A model generated the notes under the pieces. The model worked only from the letters and a program-made list of their open reading frames with translations. It had not been told where the DNA came from and searched no databases. 64,000 nucleotides of DNA from Neodontobutis hainanensis (lineage: Eukaryota; Chordata; Actinopteri; Gobiiformes; Odontobutidae): the NCBI GenBank assembly GCA_024349245.1, contig JALDNG010000004.1, forward strand, positions 6,380,001 through 6,444,000, read 5' to 3'. The position numbers and the translations under genes were made by a program. Each line of letters begins with the position of its first letter. The first letter of the stretch is position 1. This document shows, one piece after another, positions 35,118 through 48,900 of the stretch.

Positions 35118-38100
35118 TTAAAGCACAGGAGAAGTGGTTGGAGACAGAACATATGAGAGACGACTTGAGGATGTCTTTCTCCTGAAAGCACAATAAAAGA
35201 CTGTATACAAACTTGTTCAGCAATAATCTTTCTACACAGGTTTTGAAAACACTTTTTTTGCCATGTGTTTTATTGTTGCATCTAAATTTCACAAATGGAA
35301 GCTTTATTGACTAAAAAATAACCAACATTACTTACCTTTTCATTATAAAAGCAATGATGGCTATAATGGCCAGCAACACAACAACGGTCACTCCCAGAAG
35401 CACCATTTTGACTCCTGGGTAATAATAAGCTGTTTCTGTAGAAATGATAAAAGGTAAATCGTCACATAATGATAAAGAGTCAGATTAAAGATTAGTACAT
35501 ACAGTATATACAAATGTGTATCCCTGATTATTGAAACACAAACCTATGGATTTGAGATTTACAGTGTACTTCTGTGACCCGTGTCTGTTGCGGGCCACGC
35601 AGCAGTGTACTTTGCTTTCGTCAGCACTAACGTTGACACTGCTGAGTGTTTGGCCTCGTCTCGTAGGCGTGGCGTGCGTATGTGTTGCCTTATGAAAACT
35701 AGTATCAGCCATAGGGTCACATGCTGCATCCTTGAACCAGGTGTATGTGAGGACAGGGGGGTTAGCATCACTCCTGCAGGTGAGAGTGACAGGACGGCCT
35801 GGTTGCGTCTCTTCTGATGACACAGAAACGTTTGTGTTTCGGGGAGGGTCTAAAAATGAGCATCAGTGACATTAGATCATGTTTCAGATTTTTTCATGAA
35901 CAACAAATTAACTTTATGGCTAAAGAATTTAAAATTACAGTAATATTAATTTCATAAAAGACCAAAGGACATGACCTGTTGTGTTTTTCTATGTCAATGT
36001 AAGTATGTAAAATGTATTTTGTGTTAATCACATGAAGTGGATGTAACATTTGTGCCTAAGACTTACATTGTACGTCTAGAGCCAGCTCGGTTGAGTTTTG
36101 GATTTTGTCTTTGGTCTCAGTTTGACAGTAATAGCTGCCAGAGTCCTCAAACATAGTTTTATTGATGGTCCACACTGGTCCAAGGTGTTGTGCTGTAGGG
36201 CTGGAGGTCTTGTACCATTTGGCCTGAGCCCCGGGATTGGTGCAGCAGGACAGATGCACGGACTCACCTTCAGTTATTGCACTGGAGGGACTTGCTAACA
36301 CTGTGACTTCAGTAGAGGACCCTGTAAAAAAAGCAGATATTAGTCATTTAGTTTCAATAGTGTCTTTAGTGTGACACAACATGACAACAGACAAAACACA
36401 ACTCAGTCATTTCTCAACAAATCCTACTGTTGCTGTGTCCTTGGGCAAGACACTTAACCTCCAGTGTCCGTGGCACTGGTGGATTTGTGACCATGTTCGG
36501 AGGTTGGAGAGTCTGTAGGTGCAAAATGGCTGCCACATCTCCACCACCAGTGCGTGTGAGTGAGTAATGGACTCTGTAAAGTGCTTTGAGAGCCTATATA
36601 AATCCAGCCCATTATTATAAAAGCTATCTGTCCTACTGTTGGTGATTAGTCGACTCACCGTCTAAACCCAAAGTTTGTGGGCTGTGTAGCAGTTATTTCT
36701 CACTAAGTCAATGCATAAATTTTTTTAAGGAACCTCAGCAGGCAGACACGTTTACACAAGGCTTTCAGGCTGCTTTTGTCACACTCTAATACCACAAAAT
36801 TTCTAAAGCGCCTCTCCACAAACAGCAAAAACATGTTCACGGTTGTCTTAACATGCTGAACTTTATATGACTCCTACTTGTGGTCCTAATAAGAAAACTA
36901 CCTTTCCATGTTAATCTGAGCCTCTTTAAAAAGGTCACTAGTGTCTTGTTTCAGTTCAACTTGTATAAATAGCACAAGCCGCAGACAAAATAACACTGAA
37001 TTCCACTGTTCTGAAACACCATTCAACTCAAACCTATTTGTTAAGTAATTTAAAATTGTGTTGTAATCAAGACGTCATTGATCAAGTCATCATTGGGTGT
37101 ACCAAGAGCCAGACTTTAAGGGACTGAGACAAAGACCAAGACCAGCATGAGAAATAAAATGGAACTAGAACAACATTAAAATACTCCACATCCCATTTTA
37201 GTAAATTAATATAAGGCAAAAGAAGAGTTAAGAGATATTTATTTAAATCAAACTAGAAATGAGCAATGTTTTTGATTGTAACATTAGTGTTCTATCCAAT
37301 TACAATGGGGTTCTTGTTCTTGTTGTTTGAGGCAGACAAAGCCATGAACTCTAACATTTCTCAGTGTTTCCATGCACAGGAGCAGTAGTTAAAAAGATCA
37401 CCTGCTACAAGAAGCTGTACGCCTCTCTGCGCTGGCATCTTCTCTGTGGTGTGGTTAGTTATGAGATAGAAGAAGTATGTACCGCTGTCCAACTGCCTAA
37501 CATCTGAAATAATTAGGTCACACTTCTTTGAGCCCAGTTTTCCCAGGTACTCCACTCTGCCTTGGGAGGACGGCTCGGGGAAGATACCTGCGCTGTGGTA
37601 AACATATCTGACACAAACAGACACAATGAGATATGTACCTCTATTCTGATGGTTAAGTGTATTTGTAACTAACCTTTGTGTGATACAGCGACTCTCGCCT
37701 AAACACCACATCTCAGACTTGACCCCGTACTGCTGCCCAGCTCCACTTTGAGGGAAGTCATAGGAACACGGGAAAACCACGGTGGAGCCTGTCACAGCGC
37801 AGATGGGAGCAGCTGGGATGTTCACTGACCAATCACCTGCAAGAACAACTGAACAACAAAGGCACATTATATATACAGTCAAGCCCTGAAAGTATTCATA
37901 CCCTTATTCAACCAGCAAGTTTTTTTCTTGATTGGAGATGACACAGGCATCTTCCAGAAGATAATAAGACAATGTACAAGAGGCATCGTTTTGGAAATAA
38001 ATATTTCTCAACTTTTTATTTACATTTGAACAAAAAGTGGCATGTCTAAAATGTTAAAGTCTATGGGCAAATCCAAAGTTCTGTATTCCAAAAAGCTGTT

Positions 38101-39555
38101 CATAAGCATCCTAATTACCCTGATTCATTGGGAAAAGCAGTTTTAATTCAACTCAACAGGTGAAAAACAGCAGCTCTCTGCAGTTAGTTTGTGGGCAGTC
38201 ATGGCTAAGACAAAGGGGCCCAGTGAAGACCTGCGGCTGTGCATTGTGGCAGCTCACAAGTCAAGAGAGGGCTTTGAGGCCATATCTAAATGTTTTCAAG
38301 TCTCAGTGGTTACACTGCAATGTATTGTTAAAAAAATACAAGACGTTCCACACTGTAGAAAATCTCAAAGGATGTGAATGGAAGCCAAAAGTGACACCTG
38401 TGCTGGCCAGGAGGATAGTGAGAGGGGAAAAAGAATTCAAGGATCATCCAAGGCCATCCTGGTGAATCTAGGATCTGCTGGTGGCAACATCTCAAGACCG
38501 AATGTCATACGGATTTCAGACCAACGGATGCAGACCAAGAAAGACGGCACATCTCCAGATGAGGCACACAAAAGGCCGCTTGGCTTTTGCAAATGCTCAT
38601 CTGGGCAAAGACGAAGACTTCTGGTCTTCTGTTTTATGGTCATGCATTTGAAACAAAAATTTAATAGTTTTGGCCACAATGATGTAGCCTTAATTTGGCG
38701 TAAAAAAGGAGAAGCATTCAACCCTAAGAACACCATCCCCACTGTCAATAGTTGACAGTGGTGGGAATCTAATGCTTTGGGGGTGCTTTTCAGCCAATTT
38801 TCAGCCTAATCACAGAAAATGAAACAATGAAAAAAGAACAATACATCAAGATTCTCAACAAAAACATCAAGTAGTCTGCAGAAAAACTTGGCCTTGGGCA
38901 CCAGTGAACATTTCCGCAAAACAACAAACCAAAACACACAGCTAAAGTAGTGAAGAAATGGTTAGAAGACCATCAAACATTACATTACCAAACATTAACC
39001 TTTTGCAATGGCCCAGCCAGAGTCTTGACTTGAATCCAACTGAGAATCTGTTGAAGGAACTAAAGTTCAAGGTGAGGGCAAGAAGACCTTCCAATCTGAA
39101 AGAGCTGGAGGTTATTACTAAAGATAAATGTTCAAAAATCCCAGTGGAGACCTGCAAAAATCTGATCAGCAATTATAGGAAGCATTAGATTGCTGCATTA
39201 GCCAATAAAGGCTTTTCTATTGATTATTTAGAAGGATATAAATAATTGTGGACATGCCACTTTTTGTTTAAATATGAAATATTTTTTTTCACAAAGATGC
39301 CTCTTGTACATTGTCTTATTATCTTCTGGAAGATGTCTGTGTCATTTCCAATCAAGAAAAAACTTGTTGGTTGAATAAAAATAATAACTTAATAACCCTC
39401 AAAAGGTTATAATAATTCCGGGTCTGACTGTATATCACAAAACAAACCACCGCTTTGAGGAACATAATCAATTGCTAACATATTTCTATAGCTTACTCAC
39501 CATTAAAAAAGACTATAAACAATATCCAACGGGTTTGAGTCATGGGGGACTCCAT
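35118..39555 (-). CDS. Siglec-family (CD22/MAG-like) receptor 1, V + 2 C2 Ig domains
   Basis: Seven exons: 39501-39555, 37674-37836, 37402-37607, 36067-36321, 35544-35849, 35336-35435 and 35118-35181, giving 382 aa. A signal peptide (1-18) precedes a V-set domain starting DWSVNIP with the Siglec cysteine pattern: B-strand VVFPC, E-strand KKCDLII, no F-strand Cys, and an extra Cys31 that can pair with the second Cys of LSCCTNPG in domain 2. Two C2 domains follow, both with phase 1-1 exons, then a membrane helix (VVVLLAIIAIIAFIM) and a 20-residue tail with SRLSYVLSP, which is not an ITIM. At the position of the sialic-acid-binding Arg the sequence is YFFYLITN, so Tyr120 replaces it. The V domain is split by a phase-2 intron. 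All exons are intact. Confidence 0.88.
36433..36630 (+). mobile_element. 5'-truncated SINE with 11-bp target duplication
   Basis: The element begins ctgtgtccttgggcaagaca and ends at about agcccattattataaaagct, with gtgctttgagagcctatata near its 3' end, a typical teleost SINE tail. It is flanked by identical tcctactgttg copies at 36422-36432 and 36631-36641. It lacks the tRNA head present at 8964 and 41699. It lies in the intron between the V and first C2 exons of Siglec-like gene 1. Confidence 0.8.
37876..39430 (+). mobile_element. Degenerate Tc1/mariner element with long inverted repeats
   Basis: A 1.55-kb element flanked by TA at 37874-37875 and 39431-39432, with ends cagtcaagccctgaa and gggtctgactg. 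Inner inverted arms match well: catcttccagaagataataa on the left against ttattatcttctggaagatg on the right. Transposase fragments lie on the plus strand: MAKTKGPSEDLRL near 38202, LMLWGCF-like sequence near 38770, and WPSQSLDLNPTENL near 39010. Stops and frame changes separate them, so the gene is dead. It occupies nearly all of intron 1 of Siglec-like gene 1. Confidence 0.9.
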
Positions 39556-40899
39556 CCTTGTCTTCCAGCTGTGGCTATTGCCTATTTTTTAGGGTAATCT
39601 CCTCTTCTTTTTTTGGCCCTGAATGTCTCTCACAGGACTGTATTGCTCAGACTCTCCTGTTGTTTGAGGTTTGTCCTCCAAAACAGAAAACAAAATGTTA
39701 ATACAACTTCTGCTTTCGTCTTTATTTTAAGTCTTCAAGTTGGCTAACCAGTAAAGGGAAGTAGGGAGTGAAATAGTATATATGGCAGCACTATTTTGGA
39801 CAGAGGGCATTAAACCTTTACAGTTCAACTTTACGGATATAGTCATTGTTTTTTTTTTTAACAGACAACACAAACATTGATTGCAAAATGTAGAGATAAT
39901 TAAATAATTCAAAACACTAGTAACAATTTAAAAAAAAAACAGGAAAAGAAGAAAAGGAAGAAAAGGAGATGACAAGAAAGATTGAAAAGTTTATGCAATA
40001 TTATATGCTATGTGTCACAGTTCATATGAAGACATTTAAGAATAGCACAAGTTTCAACAGTTTTCACTGCCTTTTATTTTTCAGACTTCTTTATTGAGAG
40101 AATGTGTTGTCTGAAGTTGTGTGAGCCATTTTCAAATAGTCTAAACAACCCATTCTTCCAAAACTAAACAAAATGGTTATTAATGTTGTTATGAATAAAT
40201 ACGAAGAATTTTACAGTCTTAGGGCATTCAGTACAAAAGCCACAGTTTATATCAATATCTTTTCTAAATCTATTTTTGATCAAACATTTTGCTGAATAGA
40301 ATTTAAGTTTAAAATAAATGTCTTTAACTTTATTGGCAATCAGACACCTGTTAGGTATTTGCCAAACCTTTGTCCATATCATCCACAAACATATTCCAGA
40401 AAGAGATAATACCTGGCAGAGTAATAATATCTCTTTGGAACATCTGATGATATTGTGATTGCTAAATTTAAATTGGCATCACGTGTTTGAGGCCTTCGTG
40501 TCACGTGTTGTGAGTATGTATAAACAATATGCTTGTTTAGTTTGTGGCATGTGTCTATAGCTAACTCTCTACCAAGTGCTCACAATGATCTTATAACGGG
40601 CCAGAACATTATTTAATAAGCTTATATGTGCTGTTAACTTCAGTTTTAGTCCGGGCTGTTCCTAAGATCGTTGGGAACAGTGCGTTGGATACCTGTGGCA
40701 GGTGTGCACTGTTACTGTGCAAGTTTAGGAGCCATTTGAGTGCTCTCATGTCCCCCTTGTGTCCATCGACAAACGCAGCTTGACGTCAGCGGTGCCCCTC
40801 CAGTGCGCACTGCTCGCTGCCCAGAAAGCGACCACACAAACCGGATTAGCGTCAGATAAACTTTTGCTGCCTTTGACCAAAATCTTCCCAAATGCCTCT
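39556..40899. promoter_or_regulatory. Divergent intergenic region between Siglec-like gene 1 and hepsin
   Basis: The two genes are head to head, so this 1.3-kb interval should hold both promoters. No coding exon was seen. Two E-boxes at 40480 and 40502 are listed separately. No clear TATA box was assigned for either gene. Confidence 0.4.
40480..40507. promoter_or_regulatory. Tandem CACGTG E-boxes
   Basis: Two perfect palindromic CACGTG sites at 40480-40485 and 40502-40507, 22 bp apart, about two helical turns, each preceded by t and followed by tt. Such sites bind bHLH-ZIP factors of the USF/MITF/MYC type. They lie about 0.4-0.7 kb upstream of the hepsin leader exon. Binding is inferred only. 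Confidence 0.4.
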
Positions 40900-41190
40900 G
40901 TCGTTTCTTTTAGAGAGGAACGGCTATGGATTTGGTTAATCTAAAGGGCTTTTTTTTGTGGCTAAATCGCTGTTTTTTTTGTTTGGTCTTTTTTTTTGCC
41001 TCTCGCTTTGAGGTCACTAACCTGTGAATAGGACAAAAGAAGGTTTTACTGGAAACTGGGATTTTTCTCTTGTGGAGTTTTAAAAGGATTAAGTGAATTT
41101 TTATCCGAAACTTTATTTTATTTCACTTTTACAGCTGGATTAAATAGTTATACAGCAGGCCTAGACTCCACCTGTTGCGAGGAAACTCAG
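40900..41190 (+). other. Probable 5' untranslated exon of hepsin
   Basis: Sequence ending gcgaggaaactcag is followed by gtgagtc at 41191, a strong donor. Together with the acceptor tgttttcacag before 42061 it gives a leader intron of about 870 bp. The transcription start is not determinable; the left boundary is an estimate. Confidence 0.45.
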
Positions 41191-41698
41191 GTGAGTCAAT
41201 TCGTAACAAGGAGTGAAAGAGAAAACATGGCGAAATCTTATTCTAGTACCATAGGTATTTTAAGAAACTTGATATTGAGGAACTTAAACCTAATAATAAT
41301 TTTCCCTAAGAGTACCAGAATAGAGTCATAATTATATAATCTTTATGCAAAAGTACAAAAAACAACTCTGCAAATATGTGTCACGTGACTACTGTCACAA
41401 TAAGCACAGATAGTGTTTGTTGTGGCAGAATATAGAAGTCCTACAGCTACTAAAGATGACTACACAAAGCCCTAAGTAAGGAGAATGACTGGGCTTTGTA
41501 ACAAAGCTGACTTTTAATCCAATAATGTGATTCTCTGTGTTTACTGTTCAGTTCGGTTTATTTACGGGACTTAAAAGTAAATTGAAACAATACAATACTT
41601 TCAATAAAATTAAATGTGAAGCACAGACTGAAAGGGTGTAGGCAGAAATACATTCACATTTATTCAAAGCAACTTACATTGTTCTACAGTAATTACTA

Positions 41699-41843
41699 GT
41701 GTTAAAGCCACTGGAGGCAAGGTGGGCTAAATGTCTTGCCCAAGGACACAACAACAGTATGAACTTTGGGGAGTGTGAGAATCGAACCGCTTGCCTTCCG
41801 GTTGAAGAACAACCGCTCTACCCACTGAGCTACTGCTGCCACA
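41699..41843 (-). mobile_element. tRNA-derived SINE
   Basis: On the minus strand it reads gcagtagctcagtgggtaga (A box) and cggttcgattctcaca (B box), followed by gttgtgtccttgggcaagac as in the other two copies. It sits in the leader intron of hepsin. It is in a SINE context rather than a tRNA gene. Confidence 0.75.
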
Positions 41844-42132
41844 AGTGAACATTTAAACATTTAAAGAAGTAGTAATATATCATAAAAATCAAACAGAACA
41901 GAATTACAAAACAATGAATAAATTACATTCACCAAGCAGAAGAAAAAACAATACTATTACTATTATTATACTATTATACTATCATTATTAACATTCTAAT
42001 TATCACAGCCTTCACTTCCATACCACCATCACCAGCATCATTGTCCTTTTGTTTTCACAGGACTCACACTACCCGACCCAAGGATTAGACATTTTGTCCA
42101 TTTGTTGTTCCTGTGCCTCCTACTGTCTAAAG

Positions 42133-44729
42133 ATGTACGCAGAGAAAATGGTGACTGAGGGGAAGATGGGTGAGTGCGGATGACAACTCTTCCCACATCC
42201 ACCACACTACAAACCACACTACACTACACTACACTACTCTACACTACATATTACACTACACTTCTTTACATTACTCTAAAATACACTACACCCTTCACTA
42301 CACTTCACTACTTTACATTACTCTACACTACACTACGCTACACACCCCACTACACACTACACTACTCTACACTACACTTCACTTCTTTACATTACTTTAC
42401 ACTCCACACTCCACAACACGCTACACTACACTTCACTACTTTACACTACACTACACTACACTACACACCCCACTACACACTACACTACTCTACACTCCAC
42501 ACTCCACTACACGCTACACTACACTTCACTACTTTACTCAACACTACACTTTACACTACACTGCTCCACATACTCCATTACTTTAGACTACTTTACTCTA
42601 CACTACACAACATTACTCTACACTACACTATTCTACACTACTCTACACTACACACCACACTACACTACTCAACACTACTCAACACTACTCTACATTACAC
42701 TACTCTAAACTACATTAGATTACATGCTACACTACCCTTCACAACTGTACACTACACTACTCTACAATACACCCTACTCTACACTACACACTATACCACA
42801 CTACACTATTCTAAGACTACACTAAACTGTACTACACTACACTACGCCACACTAAACTACACTATACAACACTACACTACACTACACAACACACCACACT
42901 AATCACTACACTACACACTACACTACATTACAATACACACTACACTACACTAAACTGCACTACACTACACTACACTACACTACACTACAATACACACTAC
43001 ACACTACACTACACTAAACTGCACTACACTACACTACACTACACACAGAGAGACACTGGTCATGCTGCAGCTCATCTGGACAGTTTTCACTGTTTGTGAT
43101 CAGTTCACTCCACAGTTAACCATTAACTGGTTTGTTTAAAGCTCACTTGATCGCTTCATAACATTCACTTGTTTCATCTTTTTAAGTTTGACTTTTGACA
43201 TTTAGTCCTGATAATAGAGGTAAGTGGTTATAAGTTCTTTAACACAAGACATTATTGTTATAAATATTATAACTTACCTCAAATCTGGGATGAATGGGGA
43301 CATGTTGAACCCACACATGGTAACATCATATTCAAATCTCCTAGTCTCATGAGCTGGTCCTCTTGCTGCTCGATCCCTTTCTCGGATACATATTACCCTT
43401 TTCTGTTCTTGTCGTCTGACTGGTGAGTCCTCCCAAATGCTGTTATTCAAGTTGCTCTGTGCACGGTAATTGCACACAGCGTCCCGCCTTAGTGTAGGTT
43501 TTGTGGTTTGTCTGACACCTTCCAAATGTGGAAACTAGCTGTGCTTACTTTATATAAGACATGTTTATACTTGATTTTAATGGATGTTACACAAATCTTA
43601 TCAGGCTAATGTTTATTACACAACGTGTTTGTGTAGTGTTTATTTTTGTTTTTTGCCGGGACAACGTTACCGCTGGAGTATGAGTCATGGCTGCTGTTGT
43701 GTGTCATTGTTCTTTTTCCCAGCTTTAACCACGCCTCACTATGCACTCTGCACATGGCTGTACGTGGCGCTACACAAGTGTGTTCTTTTTAATTCTTCAT
43801 TGTCCATTGAAGTCAAGTCAGATCTCTACGCTCTAATGTATTAATGTCAGAAAACACATGACTTTGACAGATAACTGATTTGGCACTGACGTTAGTAATA
43901 CTTCAGGAAATCTGATAAACATCAACCAAAACTAGTCGAAGTTTGCAGGTCCTTATTTGAACCTACAGTTGCAAGCTGTATACAACCTTGAGGAACTGGT
44001 TTGTTATTGTCAAAACCTTAACCACAGACAGAAATCTGATATTTATGTTAATCTTCCCTTGGCTTTAAAGATCAGATGTATAGAAAAGTGTTGACTCTTT
44101 ATAATATTCATGGCAAAAGATGTGCTCTCCTGCGTGGTCATTTCAAGGATAAATTGGGCTCAGAGAGTTAAAGAGGGATGTTACTGAATGGAGGTATTAG
44201 ATTATAGTCAATGGTAAACATTGGCAAATACATGTTGTTTTATGTTATTAGCTGGATAATAGTAGCTTTTAAAATACAGCGTGCTTTGGATAGTAGATAG
44301 TAGATTATTCTAGACTTGTTCAAAGTCTGACTTGTGTAGGTGAAGCTGTAAAGATGTAGCGGTAAATTTGTTTTGTGTTTGTACAGCTTTATCTGGAAAA
44401 GGTGTGGTCAACCTATTATGTCTTTTGGCTTTGACTTTTGTCCAGAGGTGGGCATGGACTGATCTGGCACACTCGCATTCCAGTCTGTAAAAACTGTAAG
44501 ATAATGTGATCTGCATTATGCATAAAATGTGCTTTCAAATGCACATCTAGGGCTGTATTTTGTTGGAGGAGGACAGTTTCAACAAAGACGTACACAGGAC
44601 GGTGGTCTCAGGTGGAGGCAGAAACAATAGAGCACTTGTTCTGTTCTGCATGTAATTGGTCAAAGTGCTGTGTGGGGGGAAGAAGCAGGAAGGAAACAGG
44701 TTCAGAAACTGGGAGACTTGGTATGGTTG

Positions 44730-44802
<73 letters not shown>

Positions 44803-45268
44803 TTTAATTTATTTATTTAAACTTTATTTATATTTATTTATATAAGTAAAGTGCATGTAGAATAATGAACATAATCTACTAGCATCATGTTGCTAAAGGT
44901 AGGTTAAGTATGTTAATTCGAACACCCACTGTTTTCTGACTTCTCTTTGACCTTGGCTCAGATGGATATTCAACATTATCCTTGAACAGTAACAGTATTG
45001 TGATAATGAAAGGACAGAAGAAGTCACCCTTCCATGTGTGGGACTGATAGTAAATTCCTGTTAATAGAGACAGATATGAGCCTTGGCAACAGTCACTCAC
45101 CTTTCCCCTGTCTGTCCAGGGAAATGCCAAAAGGATCAATTTTGGGGCCTTTAATTTTTTCCATATATAAAATAAGCGTCCTTCTGTATGTCCTAATAAC
45201 TTTACCCAGGTGTAAACAGATGATACTGTCCTATACACAGACACACAGACACACGCACAGACACACAG

Positions 45269-45333
<65 letters not shown>

Positions 45334-45848
45334 AAACATACAACAAGTCTGTGATGAACCTAAACAATCGATGGGTCATTACATGTTAAAACAAACTTAT
45401 TGTACCGTTCATGAGTAAAACACAGTGCTTGTGAGCATCAGGGAAATGATCACATACACACATTTACAACTCATCTTAGTAAGTGGTTTATAAACAACCA
45501 GACCTGCCAACATTAATCTCCGTAGTCCTAATTTTATCCTGCTCCTAATAATGCAATGACAGTTTAAATGCCATCATGTCTAAAGGTCTGCTCAATGTAT
45601 TTAACATTTTTTACAGTTTTATGGTTTGTTAATTCTATTGTGTATTAATTTGAGTGTTTATTGTATCTTGTTTTTGGGGTGCCATTTTAACATCTGTCCA
45701 GGGACAGCTGATAAATACTACCCATTTGGCTAACTCTGGTGCATTTACAGAAATGTTGATGAATGTACATTGTCCTTGCCAAATACTGTAATTCATTCAT
45801 TCATTCATTTCCCCCTGCTTAGTCCTGTTAATATAATATATAATGTTG

Positions 45849-45916
<68 letters not shown>

Positions 45917-48900
45917 TAATATGTTAATGTTGTCATGAACTGTTTTTATAGCACCTGCTTTATTCTACTCTGAAATGGTGAGTTGAACTCATCTCACTGC
46001 GGCCCTGTGCATGTGTTTCGATTGTGACAATAATGGCTCGGCTTATGTACAGCTGAAGGGAATTAAGGGCAAACGGATGAAACTATTTTTGACTCTGGTT
46101 GTCTGTTTCTTAGTGACACATATCCTTTAGGTTATAGAGGCACTTTTTTTTAACTTAAACCTTGTTTTATTGTGAATCTGTAGGTCAGGTTGACTGTGTC
46201 TTTTCTAGGCCGAGGATAAAAGCGACACACGCCTGCAGACCTCTGTGCACGCTGCTCTGACATGACACCATATCCCTGTTCAAGAGTTTGTGCTTGCTTT
46301 CATAAATTTTAGACTTTAGACTATTGATCTAATTGGTGTCACTTGTACTGCCAGAAAAAGTGCTCTTGTGCCAGATGACACAGGGATGGGGAGCTGAAAG
46401 GGGTAATTTTTTCTAATGTTTGTGATTGATCGGCTCAATGAAATTGTTGAAAAGTCAAAATTTATTCCATGAATTAAAGTCTGAAACAACACTGGTATTT
46501 TGCATTCACTGATATTTACCCTTTATCATCCATATATTCTATGCTATAGCGCCCTCTGTTATTATGTTATGTAATCAAGCACCATTTTTATTACATATTT
46601 GTATTAATGTACATACAGTACAGTATTACAGAATGTGTGTGTATGTTGCATTTGTAGGAAACAGGGCAATATCCTTAACCTGTGTTTTAACGCCATGTCG
46701 GGTCGTCGGAGTCTGTGTGATAATCATGACCTTGGGAGCCATCGGAGCAGCCGTCTGGGCCGTAGGTCAGAGTTCAGGTCTTTCACACACAATCACACAG
46801 ACAGCCATGAATATCATTTTATAGACGTGCATTTTTAGATCTAGTATTCCTTTTTGTTTACAGTGTCATATTGTACAATGGAGGAAGACACTGGGCTTTA
46901 TGATGGTTTGTAAAGTTATTTTGGCCTAGTACCAAGTCTTATTAAGTTTTTATACACAACAAATAGAATTTTATTAAAAAATAAATACATTTTCAACACT
47001 TGTCACAGTCCAGGTGAATTCTGCCGACCAACGCCTCAGGGTTTTTGACTCAACCCAGAAGCGATGGCGGCAAGTCTGCTCCTCTTCAGCCAACGAGCTT
47101 TTGGCAAGCATCAGCTGTGAGGAAGTGGGTTTTGTCAGGTGAGAAGTGATGTGAGATTTCAACAACAACAATTTTAAATGTTTTATTAATGTGCGGTTTT
47201 TAATAAATTCTATATAAACTTTTCAGTGTGATGAATTACTCCGTCACATCTGTCCCAGAGGCCAGTGGAGACGGTGGAGAGTTCTTCTGTGTCCGACCCG
47301 AGGAGCTCAGTCACGCCAAGAAAATCAAAGACTCACTGTATCCATGGTAACGAGCTTGACTCTTCACGCTCTTTTGTCTCAAACTAAGACTGATTGTACT
47401 TTTATATTTTACTTTTTTGTTTTAGTGATTGTGAGAGCAGAGAGATTTTGACTCTTTTGTGCCAAGGTACGCCGTCTGATCTGATTTGTTACTATTTACG
47501 TTTTCTATTATGCACAGGTCATGTTTATTGAGACTATTTCAATATAATAAACATTAAAACGATAATAGATATTCAACTAATGCAACAATTGGTGAAGTAA
47601 CTTTCCTGAGACATGACGTGTTGGGAGAGAAAATGGAGGACTGCTGTTGTGAGGATAGAGTTACTCTAAATGCTCAGTGCTTTGGAGTATAGCCTGAATG
47701 ATACTAGTAAAAACAACACATGCATTACTATGGGATGTATAGGATGGAAAGAAGTCCTTGCTCATTGTAATACTGCTCTGTGTTAATCTTTCTCAACCCT
47801 CCATTTGGCAGACTGTGGAAGGCGAAGTTTTGCTGCGGACCGTATTGTTGGTGGAGTCGACAGCAGACAGGGCAGCTGGCCTTGGCAGGTCAGCCTCCAG
47901 TACGAGGGAGTGCATCAGTGTGGAGGATCTATTATCTCCAACCGCTGGATTGTCTCTGCTGCTCATTGCTTCCCAGAGTCAGTGCATGTCAAGTCTCTCC
48001 TAACAACATAGTCTTTGTATATATTGTATTAAATGTGATGGACTTTGTGTTACTCATTGTCAGACGGTACCGCTTTGTAAACCGCTGGCGAGTTCTTCTG
48101 GGCTCCGTCTACAATAAGCCAGTCAACGCTAACGTGGCAGAGGTGAAGACGATTGTTTATCACAGCAGCTACCTGCCGTTTGTGGATGCTAACATCGATG
48201 ACAACAGTAGAGATATTGCTGTGCTGGCTCTTTCTCAACCTCTAACTTTCAATGGTAGGACCCAGCAGCATGCACAAAAAACACTTTGGTTACTGTGGCT
48301 GACAAAGACAAGCTATAAAGAATCAGATATATTAATTAATTGATAGCTTCAGGTTTCCTGCTTCTTATATTGGAGTCAGTAGAACAGTAGTTCTTTCATG
48401 CAATACCATTGTATCCTGGTTGGACAGGATGCTCCTTGGCATTTATGTAATTCATCTGTCTCGTATTCCATGGCAAAACATACGAGACATCCCTTCTTAT
48501 AACAGCACCACTGTATTGTAATCACCATTTACAGGAATGTTACTGTAATCTACGTAAGAAAGAAAACTGCAGTTCTGCTGTTGCGTCCTAGCCATTTTGC
48601 TGCTTATTTGATTGATGTGGTTTTGTTGACATTTCATAAGAGAACAAAGAGAAAAATCACTTTAGTTTAAAGTAGGTCAAGTCTGACATCTAGTGTTTGG
48701 TATTTGTATTACCAATTCAGTCTTGATAATTGTGTGCTTGGGTGGTGTGGCAGGATTCATTTTTGTCTCTGACTTGCTTCACAGAATACAAAATATGTCT
48801 GTTTTGTTTGTTTTTGTGCACAGAATACATCCAGCCTATCTGCCTGCCAGCACACGGCCAAAGGCTGGTTGATGGCCAGATGGGAACAGTAACAGGCTGG

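Larger units (their letters stand above)
43047..46657 (+). other. Remaining part of hepsin intron 1
   Basis: Holds three microsatellites listed separately. A minus-strand open frame at 43274-43525 followed by GTAAGT has no recognisable domain and was not called. Nothing else was recognised. Confidence 0.5.

Noticed and set aside
35118..35181. ITIM in the tail of Siglec-like gene 1 (LSYVLS)
   Set aside because: The +3 residue after Tyr is Ser, not Ile, Val or Leu, so the consensus is not met.
42170..42902. Open frames of 138 and 242 codons rich in Thr, Leu, His and Tyr
   Set aside because: They lie wholly within the TACAC satellite; absence of stops follows from the repeat unit, and no domain or splice context supports coding.
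43274..43525. 83-codon minus-strand frame followed by a strong donor GTAAGT in hepsin intron 1
   Set aside because: No recognisable domain, no ATG in good context and no partner exon was found; it could belong to a non-coding antisense transcript.
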